A stretch of 64,000 nucleotides of DNA from a virus. Positions 21,899 to 28,181 of the stretch are shown piece after piece. Location of the stretch: positions 248,001 through 312,000 of IMG/VR virus record IMGVR_UViG_3300024262_006558; one strand, given 5' to 3'. The notes under the pieces are model-generated. The model did no database searches. It had not been told where the DNA came from and was given only the letters and a program-made list of their open reading frames with translations. The first letter of the stretch is position 1. Every line of letters starts with the position of its first letter. The translations under genes and the position numbers were made by a program.

Positions 21899-22219
21899 AT
21901 GACAAAAAAAGAAAAAGAAAACTTAGCATTTATTTTGTTTGAATCTCATCCTGAGATGGCAACTATGAATGTGCTAAATAATTACCCAGACATAAAGAAA
22001 GCCTATAACAAACTAAAGGAACAAAGCAATAAAAAAGAATCCTCTTATGAAGCTGAAACCCAGAAGATGAAAGAAAACTATATGAATATAGGTAAAAAGT
22101 ATTCAGGTAGATTATTCTTTGGAGACTCTATGAGGTTTGATGTAGATGGAGACGGAAAAGAAAAAGCAGATAAAGATTGGCAAAAATTATATGGGACAAA
22201 ATATCCCACAAGCATTTAA
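21899..22219 (+). CDS. charged hypothetical protein
   Basis: 106 residues, lysine/glutamate-rich and helical. The end has the short pattern RFDVDGDGKEKADKDW, reminiscent of a Ca-binding DxDGDG loop. It is directly followed by the structured RNA (2 nt after the stop), so both could come from one transcript. Function unknown. Confidence 0.65.
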   Translation: MTKKEKENLAFILFESHPEMATMNVLNNYPDIKKAYNKLKEQSNKKESSYEAETQKMKENYMNIGKKYSGRLFFGDSMRFDVDGDGKEKADKDWQKLYGTKYPTSI

Positions 22220-22220
22220 G

Positions 22221-22674
22221 TAATTGTAGGTTAGCAATAAATAAACGCGGAGCATTAAGGAAGGTACAACTTAATGAAAAGCTGAGGTCGGCGAATCAGC
22301 TGTTAACTTACATTTAAGGCTAAACATTGATCCATTGTGGGGCTACTCTTAATTGAGTACTAGTTTTCACATAAAGATACCAGTCGAAATACTGGATGTG
22401 TTGTTCCATGTGAGAAAGGAATGTTAGAGAGGTAACTTCTGGAAACGGACATAACACCTACAACACAAATGAGCAAGTATCCGTGAGGACTCGGACTGCA
22501 ATCCTAGTTAAAGCTAACATGCTTATAGTATGTTACTATACTAGCTTTCGACAGTTTCTCAGCAAGTAGTTGAAGGATAATCGGAGTAAAACTAGAAATA
22601 GATAATAGTCCGACTAAGAATAAACTACGTGACCGTACCAAGTAATGTTGACGGTGCTAAATAAATATAACTAC
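22221..22674 (+). ncRNA. large structured non-coding RNA (about 450 nt)
   Basis: No ORF, and a high density of complementary segments. The ends close on each other: GTAG 22226-22229 with CTAC 22671-22674, and TTAGC 22231-22235 with GCTAA 22656-22660. Internal hairpins: CATTAAG/CTTAATG (22253/22270), AGCTGA/TCAGCT (22280/22296), TACTC/GAGTA (22344/22355), TTTTCACAT with ATGTGAGAAA (22364/22408) enclosing CCAGT/ACTGG (22380/22391), AACATGC/GTATGTT (22516/22528), ACCGT/ACGGT (22632/22651). The size, closed ends and phage-like setting recall the ornate classes GOLLD and ROOL; I see no RNase P or tmRNA signature. Family membership is not established. Confidence 0.7.
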
Positions 22675-22677
22675 ATT

Positions 22678-22704
22678 GAAACATTTACTAAATTATTTCG
22701 TTAA
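22678..22704 (+). promoter_or_regulatory. P2 element, copy c
   Basis: GAAACA (22678-22683), 12 nt, TTTCGTTAA (22696-22704); 17 nt before ATG 22722 and right behind the structured RNA. Confidence 0.62.
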
Positions 22705-22721
22705 CTAAAATAAAAAACATT

Positions 22722-23195
22722 ATGACTAAATCAAAAAACTCTACTGAAGTAGCAAAGGCATCTTTAACTTTAACTCAAGCTGATGTGCCTGCTCAAATAG
22801 ACCTGCTGAAAAAACAACTACAAGAAATCCAAGGAGACGGAAAAACAAAAATCTCTACCGATGTCTCCTATAAAGGTAGTAAAATCAACAAAGTCTCTAC
22901 AGTAAAAGAACTGTTAGAAATATCAGCTTCAATACATGCTAGAGCTAAAGCATTTGAAGAAGAAACCGCCAGATATAAAATGGAAGGTAAATTAGATAAA
23001 TTCCAAACAGAAGGACACACTCCAGAACAATGGAAACTTATTATAGAAAAAGCAATCTTTGATAAAGTGAACAGTGTGCAAATAAGTAATATTAAAAAAG
23101 CTATCTCTGAACTAGAAGAATTCCTTAGCGATGAAGCTAAACTACAAAACAAACTGTCGCAAATTGTCAATATGGCTAACCAAAAAATAGCATAA
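22722..23195 (+). CDS. coiled-coil hypothetical protein
   Basis: 157 residues, nearly all helical: heptad-like stretches at residues about 20-40 (VPAQIDLLKKQLQEIQ) and 120-150 (AISELEEFLSDEAKLQNKL). No catalytic motif. Likely a structural or scaffolding protein. Own P2 promoter and terminator. Confidence 0.72.
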   Translation: MTKSKNSTEVAKASLTLTQADVPAQIDLLKKQLQEIQGDGKTKISTDVSYKGSKINKVSTVKELLEISASIHARAKAFEEETARYKMEGKLDKFQTEGHTPEQWKLIIEKAIFDKVNSVQISNIKKAISELEEFLSDEAKLQNKLSQIVNMANQKIA

Positions 23196-23200
23196 CATAA

Positions 23201-23231
23201 AAGAGCCTTTCAATAGGCTCTTTTTTTTTAC
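23201..23231 (+). terminator. intrinsic terminator
   Basis: AAAAGAGCCT/AGGCTCTTTT stem and an 8-T tail. Confidence 0.93.
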
Positions 23232-23241
23232 TCTCTCTACT

Positions 23242-23448
23242 ATGAAAAAAGAAATCTTGTTTGAACTTAATCGCTTTGGTGATAGAAAATATTATCTTGA
23301 TGATGAACTCCATAGAGAAGATGGCCCAGCCGTTGAATATTCTAATGGAGATAAAGAGTGGCGCCTGAATGGTAAAGAATTAACCGAAGAAGAGTTTAAT
23401 AAGAAGATAACCGAATTGAATGTGTCTAAAATACACGAGCTATGGTAA
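23242..23448 (+). CDS. DGPA-repeat (MORN-like) protein 1 of tandem array
   Basis: 68 residues with one HREDGPAVEYSNGDK unit and the conserved tail NGKELTEEEFNKKITELN...HELW. The unit W-[YF]-L-N-G-K-x-H-R-x-D-G-P-A-[VI]-E-x-x-x-G-x-K resembles MORN_2-type repeats found in YwqK-like antitoxins and viral proteins. Its stop overlaps the next ATG by 7 nt. No P1 or P2 precedes the array. Confidence 0.72.
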   Translation: MKKEILFELNRFGDRKYYLDDELHREDGPAVEYSNGDKEWRLNGKELTEEEFNKKITELNVSKIHELW

Positions 23449-23855
23449 AGCAAGAACCTATATGTAAAACAACTGCCTATGGAGATAAGCATTGGTATCT
23501 CAATGGAAAGCAACATCGTGAAGATGGTCCAGCCGTTGAATGGGCTGATGGAACTAAATTCTGGTACCTCAATGGAAAACGCCATAGAGAAGATGGCCCA
23601 GCCGTTGAATATGCATATGGAACTAAAGCTTGGTGGATTAATGGAGAACTACATAGATTAGGAGGACCATCAGTCACTGATGAAGATGGTAAGTTCTGGT
23701 ACCTCAATGGAAAACGCCATAGAGAAGATGGTCCAGCCGTTGAATATAACGATGGAACTAAAGAATGGTTTCTTAATGGTAAAAAATTAACCGAAGAAGA
23801 GTTTAATAAGAAGATAACCGAATTGAATGTGTCTAAAATACATGAGCTATGGTAG
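23442..23855 (+). CDS. DGPA-repeat protein 2 of tandem array
   Basis: 137 residues: MVKQEPICKTT head, four repeat units (the third degenerate, LHRLGGPSVTDEDG), then the common HELW tail. Starts inside the previous stop region (ATGGTAA). Confidence 0.75.
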   Translation: MVKQEPICKTTAYGDKHWYLNGKQHREDGPAVEWADGTKFWYLNGKRHREDGPAVEYAYGTKAWWINGELHRLGGPSVTDEDGKFWYLNGKRHREDGPAVEYNDGTKEWFLNGKKLTEEEFNKKITELNVSKIHELW

Positions 23856-24127
23856 AACAGGAACCTATATGTAAAACAACTTCCGATGGAACTAAAAACT
23901 GGTTTCTGAATGGAAAGCATCATCGTGAAGATGGGCCAGCCGTTGAATATACTAATGGAGATAATCACTGGTTCCTTCATGGAAAACGCCATAGAGAAGA
24001 TGGTCCAGCTGTTGAATTAGCAGGTGGATATAAATATTGGTTCCTTCATGGTAAAGAATTAACCGAAGAAGAATTTAATAAGAAGATAACCGAATTGAAT
24101 GTGTCTAAAATACATGAGCTATGGTAG
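23849..24127 (+). CDS. DGPA-repeat protein 3 of tandem array
   Basis: 92 residues, head MVEQEPICKTTSDG, two units (HHREDGPAVEYTNG, RHREDGPAVELAGG) and the common tail. 7-nt overlaps on both sides. Confidence 0.75.
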   Translation: MVEQEPICKTTSDGTKNWFLNGKHHREDGPAVEYTNGDNHWFLHGKRHREDGPAVELAGGYKYWFLHGKELTEEEFNKKITELNVSKIHELW

Positions 24128-24399
24128 AACAGGAACCTATATGTAAAACAACTTCCGATGGAGATAAATGTTGGTACCTGAATGGAAAAAGGCATAGAGA
24201 AGATGGTCCAGCTATTGAATATGCCGATGGAGACAAAGAATGGTGCCTGAATGGAAAACGCCATAGAGAAGATGGTCCAGCTGTTGAATTAGCAGGTGGA
24301 TATAAATATTGGTTCCTTCATGGTAAAGAATTAACCAAAAAAGAGTTTAATAAAAAGATCTCCGAATTGAATGTGTCTAAAATACACGAGCTATGGTAG
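24121..24399 (+). CDS. DGPA-repeat protein 4 of tandem array
   Basis: 92 residues, two units; the second unit and tail are almost identical to protein 3, showing a recent duplication. The tail reads ELTKKEFNKKISELN. Confidence 0.75.
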   Translation: MVEQEPICKTTSDGDKCWYLNGKRHREDGPAIEYADGDKEWCLNGKRHREDGPAVELAGGYKYWFLHGKELTKKEFNKKISELNVSKIHELW

Positions 24400-24671
24400 A
24401 ACAGGAACCTATATGTAAAACAACTGCCGATGGAGATAAGCATTGGTATCTGAATGGAAAGCATCATCGTGAAGATGGTCCAGCTATTGAAAGGGTTAAT
24501 GGATCTAAATACTGGTATCTGAATGGAAAGCATCATCGTGAAGATGGTCCAGCTATTGAATATGCCAATGGAGATAAATACTGGTTTCTCAATGGTAAAG
24601 AATTAACCGAAGAAGAATTTAATAAGAAGATAACCGAATTGAATGTGTCTAAAATACACGAGCTATGGTAG
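24393..24671 (+). CDS. DGPA-repeat protein 5 of tandem array
   Basis: 92 residues, two units beginning HHREDGPAIE; same length as proteins 3 and 4. 7-nt overlaps on both sides. Confidence 0.75.
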   Translation: MVEQEPICKTTADGDKHWYLNGKHHREDGPAIERVNGSKYWYLNGKHHREDGPAIEYANGDKYWFLNGKELTEEEFNKKITELNVSKIHELW

Positions 24672-25009
24672 AACAGGAACCTATATGTAGATTATTTCCA
24701 GATGGAACTAAACAATGGTACCTAAATAGAAAGCTTCATCGTGAAGATGGGCCAGCCGTTGAATATACTAATGGAGATAAATGTTGGTTTATTAATGATA
24801 AACTTCATAGATTAGATGGCCCAGCTGTGGAGTCTATTGGAGATAAGCAATGGTGTTTAAATGGAAAAAGACATCGTGAAGATGGCCCAGCTGTTGAATG
24901 TTCTGATGGAGATAAATTTTGGTTTCTTAATGGTAAAAAATTAACCGAAGAAAAATACAATGAAGAGATCGCTAAATTGAATGCATCTAAAATACATGAG
25001 TTATGGTAG
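24665..25009 (+). CDS. DGPA-repeat protein 6 of tandem array
   Basis: 114 residues, three units; the head diverges (MVEQEPICRLFPDG) and one unit is shortened (LHRLDGPAVESIGD). The tail NGKKLTEEKYNEEIAKLN is also the most divergent. Confidence 0.74.
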   Translation: MVEQEPICRLFPDGTKQWYLNRKLHREDGPAVEYTNGDKCWFINDKLHRLDGPAVESIGDKQWCLNGKRHREDGPAVECSDGDKFWFLNGKKLTEEKYNEEIAKLNASKIHELW

Positions 25010-25488
25010 AACAAGAACCTATATGTAAAACATGTTCCAATGGAGATAAAGAATGGTATCTCAATGGAAAACTACATAGAGTAGATGAGCCAGCTATTGA
25101 ATCTGCCAATGGACATAAACTATGGTATCTCAATGGAAAGCAACATCGTGAAGATGGTCCAGCTTGTGAATATGCCAATGGAGATAAATCTTGGTACCTG
25201 AATGGAGAAAGGCATAGAGAAGATGGTCCAGCTATTGAATCTGCCAATGGAGATAAATCTTGGTTCCTTCATGGAAAACGCCATAGAGAAGATGGTCCAG
25301 CTATTGAATCTGCCAATGGACATAAACTATGGTATCTCAATGGAAAAAGGCATAGAGTAGATGGTCCAGCCTGTGAATGGAGCAATGGAGACAAAGAATG
25401 GTTCCTTCATGGGAAAGAGTTAAGCGAAGAAGAATTTAATAAGAAGATCTCCGAATTGAATGCATCTAAAATACACGAGCTATGGTAA
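25003..25488 (+). CDS. DGPA-repeat protein 7 (last) of tandem array
   Basis: 161 residues, five units, the first with DEPA replacing DGPA. After its stop the sequence still reads ATGGTAA, a leftover start like those used between the other members, but no further member follows. Confidence 0.75.
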   Translation: MVEQEPICKTCSNGDKEWYLNGKLHRVDEPAIESANGHKLWYLNGKQHREDGPACEYANGDKSWYLNGERHREDGPAIESANGDKSWFLHGKRHREDGPAIESANGHKLWYLNGKRHRVDGPACEWSNGDKEWFLHGKELSEEEFNKKISELNASKIHELW

Positions 25489-25516
25489 AAAGCTGAAAAG
25501 TTAACTTTCCTAAAAA

Positions 25517-25552
25517 GTACATAATTTCCCTGATGTTGTATATATTGGTGAA
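25517..25552 (+). promoter_or_regulatory. P1 element with extended upstream block (last full copy)
   Basis: The spacer has only CCC (TTCCCTGATGTT); preceded by AAGCTGAAAAGTTAACTTTC; 15 nt before ATG 25568. Confidence 0.76.
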
Positions 25553-25567
25553 TTTAGAATATAGATT

Positions 25568-25864
25568 ATGAAAAAAAGATATACATTAGCAAAGCAGGCA
25601 AAAGTTGGAGAGACATGCACATGTCCAAGTTGCGGCACTCAGTTCGAGAAAACCAATTACCAACAAGCTTTCTGTAAATCTAAAGGCGGAACTATATGTA
25701 AAGATAAGTATTGGAATACAGTAACTCCAAACAAAAGAAATAACACTACAAGAATTTCGCCAGCGTCAGCAAGATGGATGGCTCAACAAGCCCAGGAAAG
25801 AGAAGACTTTGACCCTTATGACATGGAGCATCCATTTAGCTCGGAAGCTCTGGGACAATGGTAA
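25568..25864 (+). CDS. small zinc-finger-like protein
   Basis: 98 residues. CPSC (about residues 20-23) and two later cysteines (AFCKSKGGTICKDKYW) form a likely zinc-binding site. The pattern CxxC, FEKTNYQQAFC, then CKDKYWN is familiar from phage-encoded zinc proteins of unknown role. Last plus-strand gene before the convergent junction. Confidence 0.7.
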   Translation: MKKRYTLAKQAKVGETCTCPSCGTQFEKTNYQQAFCKSKGGTICKDKYWNTVTPNKRNNTTRISPASARWMAQQAQEREDFDPYDMEHPFSSEALGQW

Positions 25865-25924
25865 ACAAAAACTTCGGAATCACTACCATTCAACGCCTAG
25901 CGCTTAGCGGACGTAGATTCTAAG

Positions 25925-25999
25925 CTGGGCATGTGAATGATGTAGCGAAGCGGAATCATTCACGTAACGCGTAGCGTTACTTTGATTAATTATGCCCAG
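25925..25999. other. branched inverted-repeat structure
   Basis: CTGGGCAT (25925-25932) pairs with ATGCCCAG (25992-25999). Inside are GTGAATGAT/ATCATTCAC and the palindrome GTAACGCGTAGCGTTAC, giving a two-hairpin branched fold. It could be an RNA element at the 3' end of the left arm or a DNA structure such as an origin or recombination site. Confidence 0.45.
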
Positions 26000-26005
26000 G
26001 CAATA

Positions 26006-26029
26006 ACCGACCAGGTCGGTAATCTTTTT
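26006..26029 (+). terminator. intrinsic terminator
   Basis: ACCGACC/GGTCGGT stem followed by AATCTTTTTA; likely ends the plus-strand transcript. Confidence 0.7.
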
Positions 26030-26042
26030 AACTCATCATATA

Positions 26043-26077
26043 ATTAAATGTACGACATGGTATGTCGTACATTTAAT
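26043..26077. repeat. perfect 16-bp inverted repeat
   Basis: ATTAAATGTACGACAT, 3-nt loop GGT, then the exact complement. Strong hairpin or cruciform with no T-tail of its own. Confidence 0.75.
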
Positions 26078-26107
26078 AGAGCAGCAACATTATAATTTGC
26101 AACCCAA

Positions 26108-26138
26108 TCTCTGAGAATTTCCGCAAGTTCGTAAACCT
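26108..26138 (+). repeat. TTTCCGCAA interspersed repeat, copy 6
   Basis: TCTCTGAGAATTTCCGCAAG then TTCGTAAACC. Confidence 0.78.
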
Positions 26139-26262
26139 AACCCCTTAGCTATGTTAATGAATTTATGCCTGCGGGAATGTGGAGGAATTTTTGCTGGTTT
26201 GTAACAAAGCAGAAAAATGACGACACAAGACTAAAGGCATAAAGAAAAGACATAGCAGCTTG

Positions 26263-26282
26263 GTCCTGATCTGGATCAGGAC
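26263..26282. repeat. inverted repeat
   Basis: GTCCTGATC, TG, GATCAGGAC: a perfect 9-bp stem within the non-coding junction. Confidence 0.6.
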
Positions 26283-26330
26283 AATAACTAGACCTATAAA
26301 AAACTCTTAGCAGCACTCCCATCTTTTTAT

Positions 26331-26376
26331 ATTTGTTATCCTCGATAACAAATAGCATTATCCCGACTAGGTCGGG
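26331..26376. repeat. two adjacent inverted repeats
   Basis: ATTTGTTATC-CTC-GATAACAAAT (26331-26353) and CCCGAC-TAG-GTCGGG (26362-26376). The second shares the GTCGG arm with the terminator at 26006. Confidence 0.6.
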
Positions 26377-26430
26377 TTTAAATAAACTTCCTAAGAGAAA
26401 GCAACGCTTTCGAAGAATACCTACACTGAC

Positions 26431-26461
26431 CCTCTGAAAATTTCCGCAAACTCGTAAACGA
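26431..26461 (+). repeat. TTTCCGCAA interspersed repeat, copy 7
   Basis: CCTCTGAAAA then TTTCCGCAAACTCGTAAACG. Copies 7-9 lie within 160 bp of one another. Confidence 0.78.
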
Positions 26462-26498
26462 TTAACCCGCCACAATCCCCCACTTACCCCCACCCTAC

Positions 26499-26530
26499 TC
26501 TCTGAAAATTTCCGCAAACTCGTAAACGAT
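26499..26530 (+). repeat. TTTCCGCAA interspersed repeat, copy 8
   Basis: TCTCTGAAAA then TTTCCGCAAACTCGTAAACG, the same core as copy 7, 68 bp further on. Confidence 0.78.
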
Positions 26531-26556
26531 AAAACATACCAGTAACAACCAACGTT

Positions 26557-26587
26557 TCTCGTAGAATTTCCGCACTTTCGTAAACGC
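26557..26587 (+). repeat. TTTCCGCAA interspersed repeat, copy 9
   Basis: TCTCGTAGAA then TTTCCGCACTTTCGTAAACG. Confidence 0.74.
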
Positions 26588-26632
26588 TATGCAGACACAA
26601 CTCTACATATAAATTTTTTACTTAAAAATAAA

Positions 26633-26672
26633 GTACATAATATCCCCAACAAAATAGAGATTATTTCGTTTA
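26633..26672 (+). promoter_or_regulatory. half P1 fused to P2 element, copy d
   Basis: GTACATAATATCCCC (26633-26647) is the left half of a P1. It runs directly into AACA (26648-26651), 12 nt and TTTCGTTTA (26664-26672), a P2. A structured RNA starts 7 nt later. Confidence 0.55.
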
Positions 26673-26678
26673 TTAAGT

Positions 26679-26770
26679 ATAGGGAGTTTGGACAAGAACA
26701 GACGCCGCCTTTTAACACGAGAACAAAGGCGGATCCAATAAACAAAAAAGGAGCTTGTCCCCTACCCTAT
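26679..26770 (+). ncRNA. candidate structured small RNA
   Basis: Three nested helices: ATAGGG (26679-26684) with CCCTAT (26765-26770), GGACAAG (26690-26696) with CTTGTCC (26754-26760), and CCGCCTTT (26705-26712) with AAAGGCGG (26725-26732). It starts just after P2 copy d and has no ORF. About 92 nt; function unknown. Confidence 0.6.
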
Positions 26771-26968
26771 TAAAACATTATGTATACACGCCCAACCGCA
26801 TACCCGCTTACGCGATTATACGGACAGGATTATACAGCCTAAAAAAAAAATTCTCATTATTGTAAATTATAAGTTTGATTATTGTCGCATTTAATCACAC
26901 TTGACTAGGAGTTAACGCAGTGAGAAAAAATTTGGCCCCCTTAATGGAGTGCCGAGCGGCTTCAGTTA

Positions 26969-26992
26969 GAGATGTTCCACGTGGAACATCTC
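26969..26992. promoter_or_regulatory. parS-like ParB-binding palindrome
   Basis: GAGATGTTCCAC followed by GTGGAACATCTC, a perfect 24-bp palindrome. Its centre TGTTCCACGTGGAACA closely matches the 16-bp parS consensus (TGTTNCACGTGAAACA) bound by ParB. No parA or parB gene is in the window, so it may use the host ParB or one encoded elsewhere. Confidence 0.65.
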
Positions 26993-27014
26993 GCTAAAGT
27001 CTAAGAATTTTAAA

Positions 27015-27031
27015 GTTTCCACTTTGGAAAC
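27015..27031. repeat. inverted repeat
   Basis: GTTTCCA-CTT-TGGAAAC, 24 bp after the parS-like site. Confidence 0.5.
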
Positions 27032-27109
27032 CTGGGTTTTAAAGTTTTTTCGTTGGTTGAAAAACCATGAGGATTTCTGGTGGAAAATCTTGGGCAAATT
27101 GAGTCGCTT

Positions 27110-27800
27110 TTCTAGAACGCCCCCAGCCCACAAAATGTACTTTTACTCTCCTTCCCTCCAAAAAAACCAATTTTACCTCTTAAAAACCTTTTTTACACCA
27201 AACATACCGCCTAAGTCTCCCCCTAATATAAGCCATTCTAAGCCCCTATAATCTCCCTATTAATACATCATTAATAAGTCTTAAAAACCTCTCTAAAAAC
27301 CTCTTATATATGCACCTATTAACACGTCTATATACTGGGTTAAATCGGGTTAAAAAGTACTCTATTTCTTCATGTGAATAACCTACTCTTTTTACACACA
27401 TATTCACACATATTTTTACATACTTCCTCTCCCTAATTTGGACCTCTCCCTGTGTGGTAAAAAGCGATCAGATTTAGGGCATAAAACCGATGTTAAAAAA
27501 GGGGTTTTGGCGACCCCTTTTTACCATAGAATAACTACCATAATTAATGGCGTAAAAACCTCTAATAACCCTATCCTTTTACTGGGTGTGAAAACGCTCA
27601 AATCACACCTCTCCCTGCCCTATATAATACACCACAATAAACAGCCTATTAATAAGTCATTTTAAGCTCTTCTAAGCGACTCGATTATACATCTGGGGTA
27701 ATGAGTTATTATCTACATAAAAACGTTATTATACATGCTTATATCTAACCTCTCCCTATTCGTAGATTTAAGTCATATACAATTTTGTTGGGGTTTATTT
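27110..27800. other. gene-free AT-rich stretch with a G-poor plus strand
   Basis: The plus strand is almost devoid of G between about 27110 and 27345. Short repeats occur: TTAATAAGTC-type (27268, 27648) and CTCTCCCT (27427, 27443, 27609, 27750). Two ORFs of 75 codons here have low-complexity, compositionally odd translations, and I do not accept them as genes. Candidate replication, packaging or transcription-stop region. Confidence 0.4.
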
Positions 27801-27848
27801 GTAAGTAATATTTTTTATTAATATTTATTCATGTAACCCTTAATCAGA

Positions 27849-28101
27849 GGGGGGTTTAGGAAGCTTCAACATAGTTGAATGAAGACTACACTTTTAAACT
27901 ACGTTCCTCAATAGCACGGGTACTAATTACGAAGCATCTCTATAATACTTGGAGGTTCAATGCTAAGTCTGTTTCTATTTTTTCCAAAGGGGGTTGTTGA
28001 TGGGGCAGAGCCTAAACTCAATCGTACTGACTTGACTGACAGCAAGACGAAGGTTAATAAAACAATTCTCAAATCTCTTTCTAACGAAGGGGGTTTGGGG
28101 G
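27849..28101 (+). other. gene-free stretch with four G-tracts
   Basis: G6 at 27849 and G5 at 27989, 28089 and 28097, each followed by TT (GGGGGTTG/GGGGGTTT). The last two could form a two-tier or higher G-quadruplex. No ORF was seen. Confidence 0.4.
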
Positions 28102-28181
28102 TTGTTGTTTAAGACCTACCTCTTCTCACCAGCCTTACTTCCAGCAAATAATTTACTGTCTACAATAGGCATGTATATTAC

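Noticed and set aside
22221-22674. RNase P RNA, tmRNA or group I/II intron
   Set aside because: I see no RNase P conserved regions, no tRNA-like ends, no domain V and no disrupted exon frame; the flanking genes are intact.
23242-25488. CRISPR array from regularly spaced DNA repeats
   Set aside because: The repeats of about 66 nt are in frame and encode the protein unit; there are no unique spacers between constant short repeats and no cas genes.
26149-26517. Minus-strand ORF of 122 codons
   Set aside because: It runs through two copies of the TTTCCGCAA repeat and several palindromes; the translation looks random.
4332-26587. TTTCCGCAA repeats as XerC/XerD (dif or pdif) sites
   Set aside because: The length and half-site sequences do not fit the 11-6-11 dif layout. 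A regulator or iteron role fits better.
27024-27665. Two plus-strand ORFs of 75 codons in the junction region
   Set aside because: Translations are low-complexity and rich in P, K, F and H. They have no promoter or start context and lie in a stretch whose base composition is itself abnormal.
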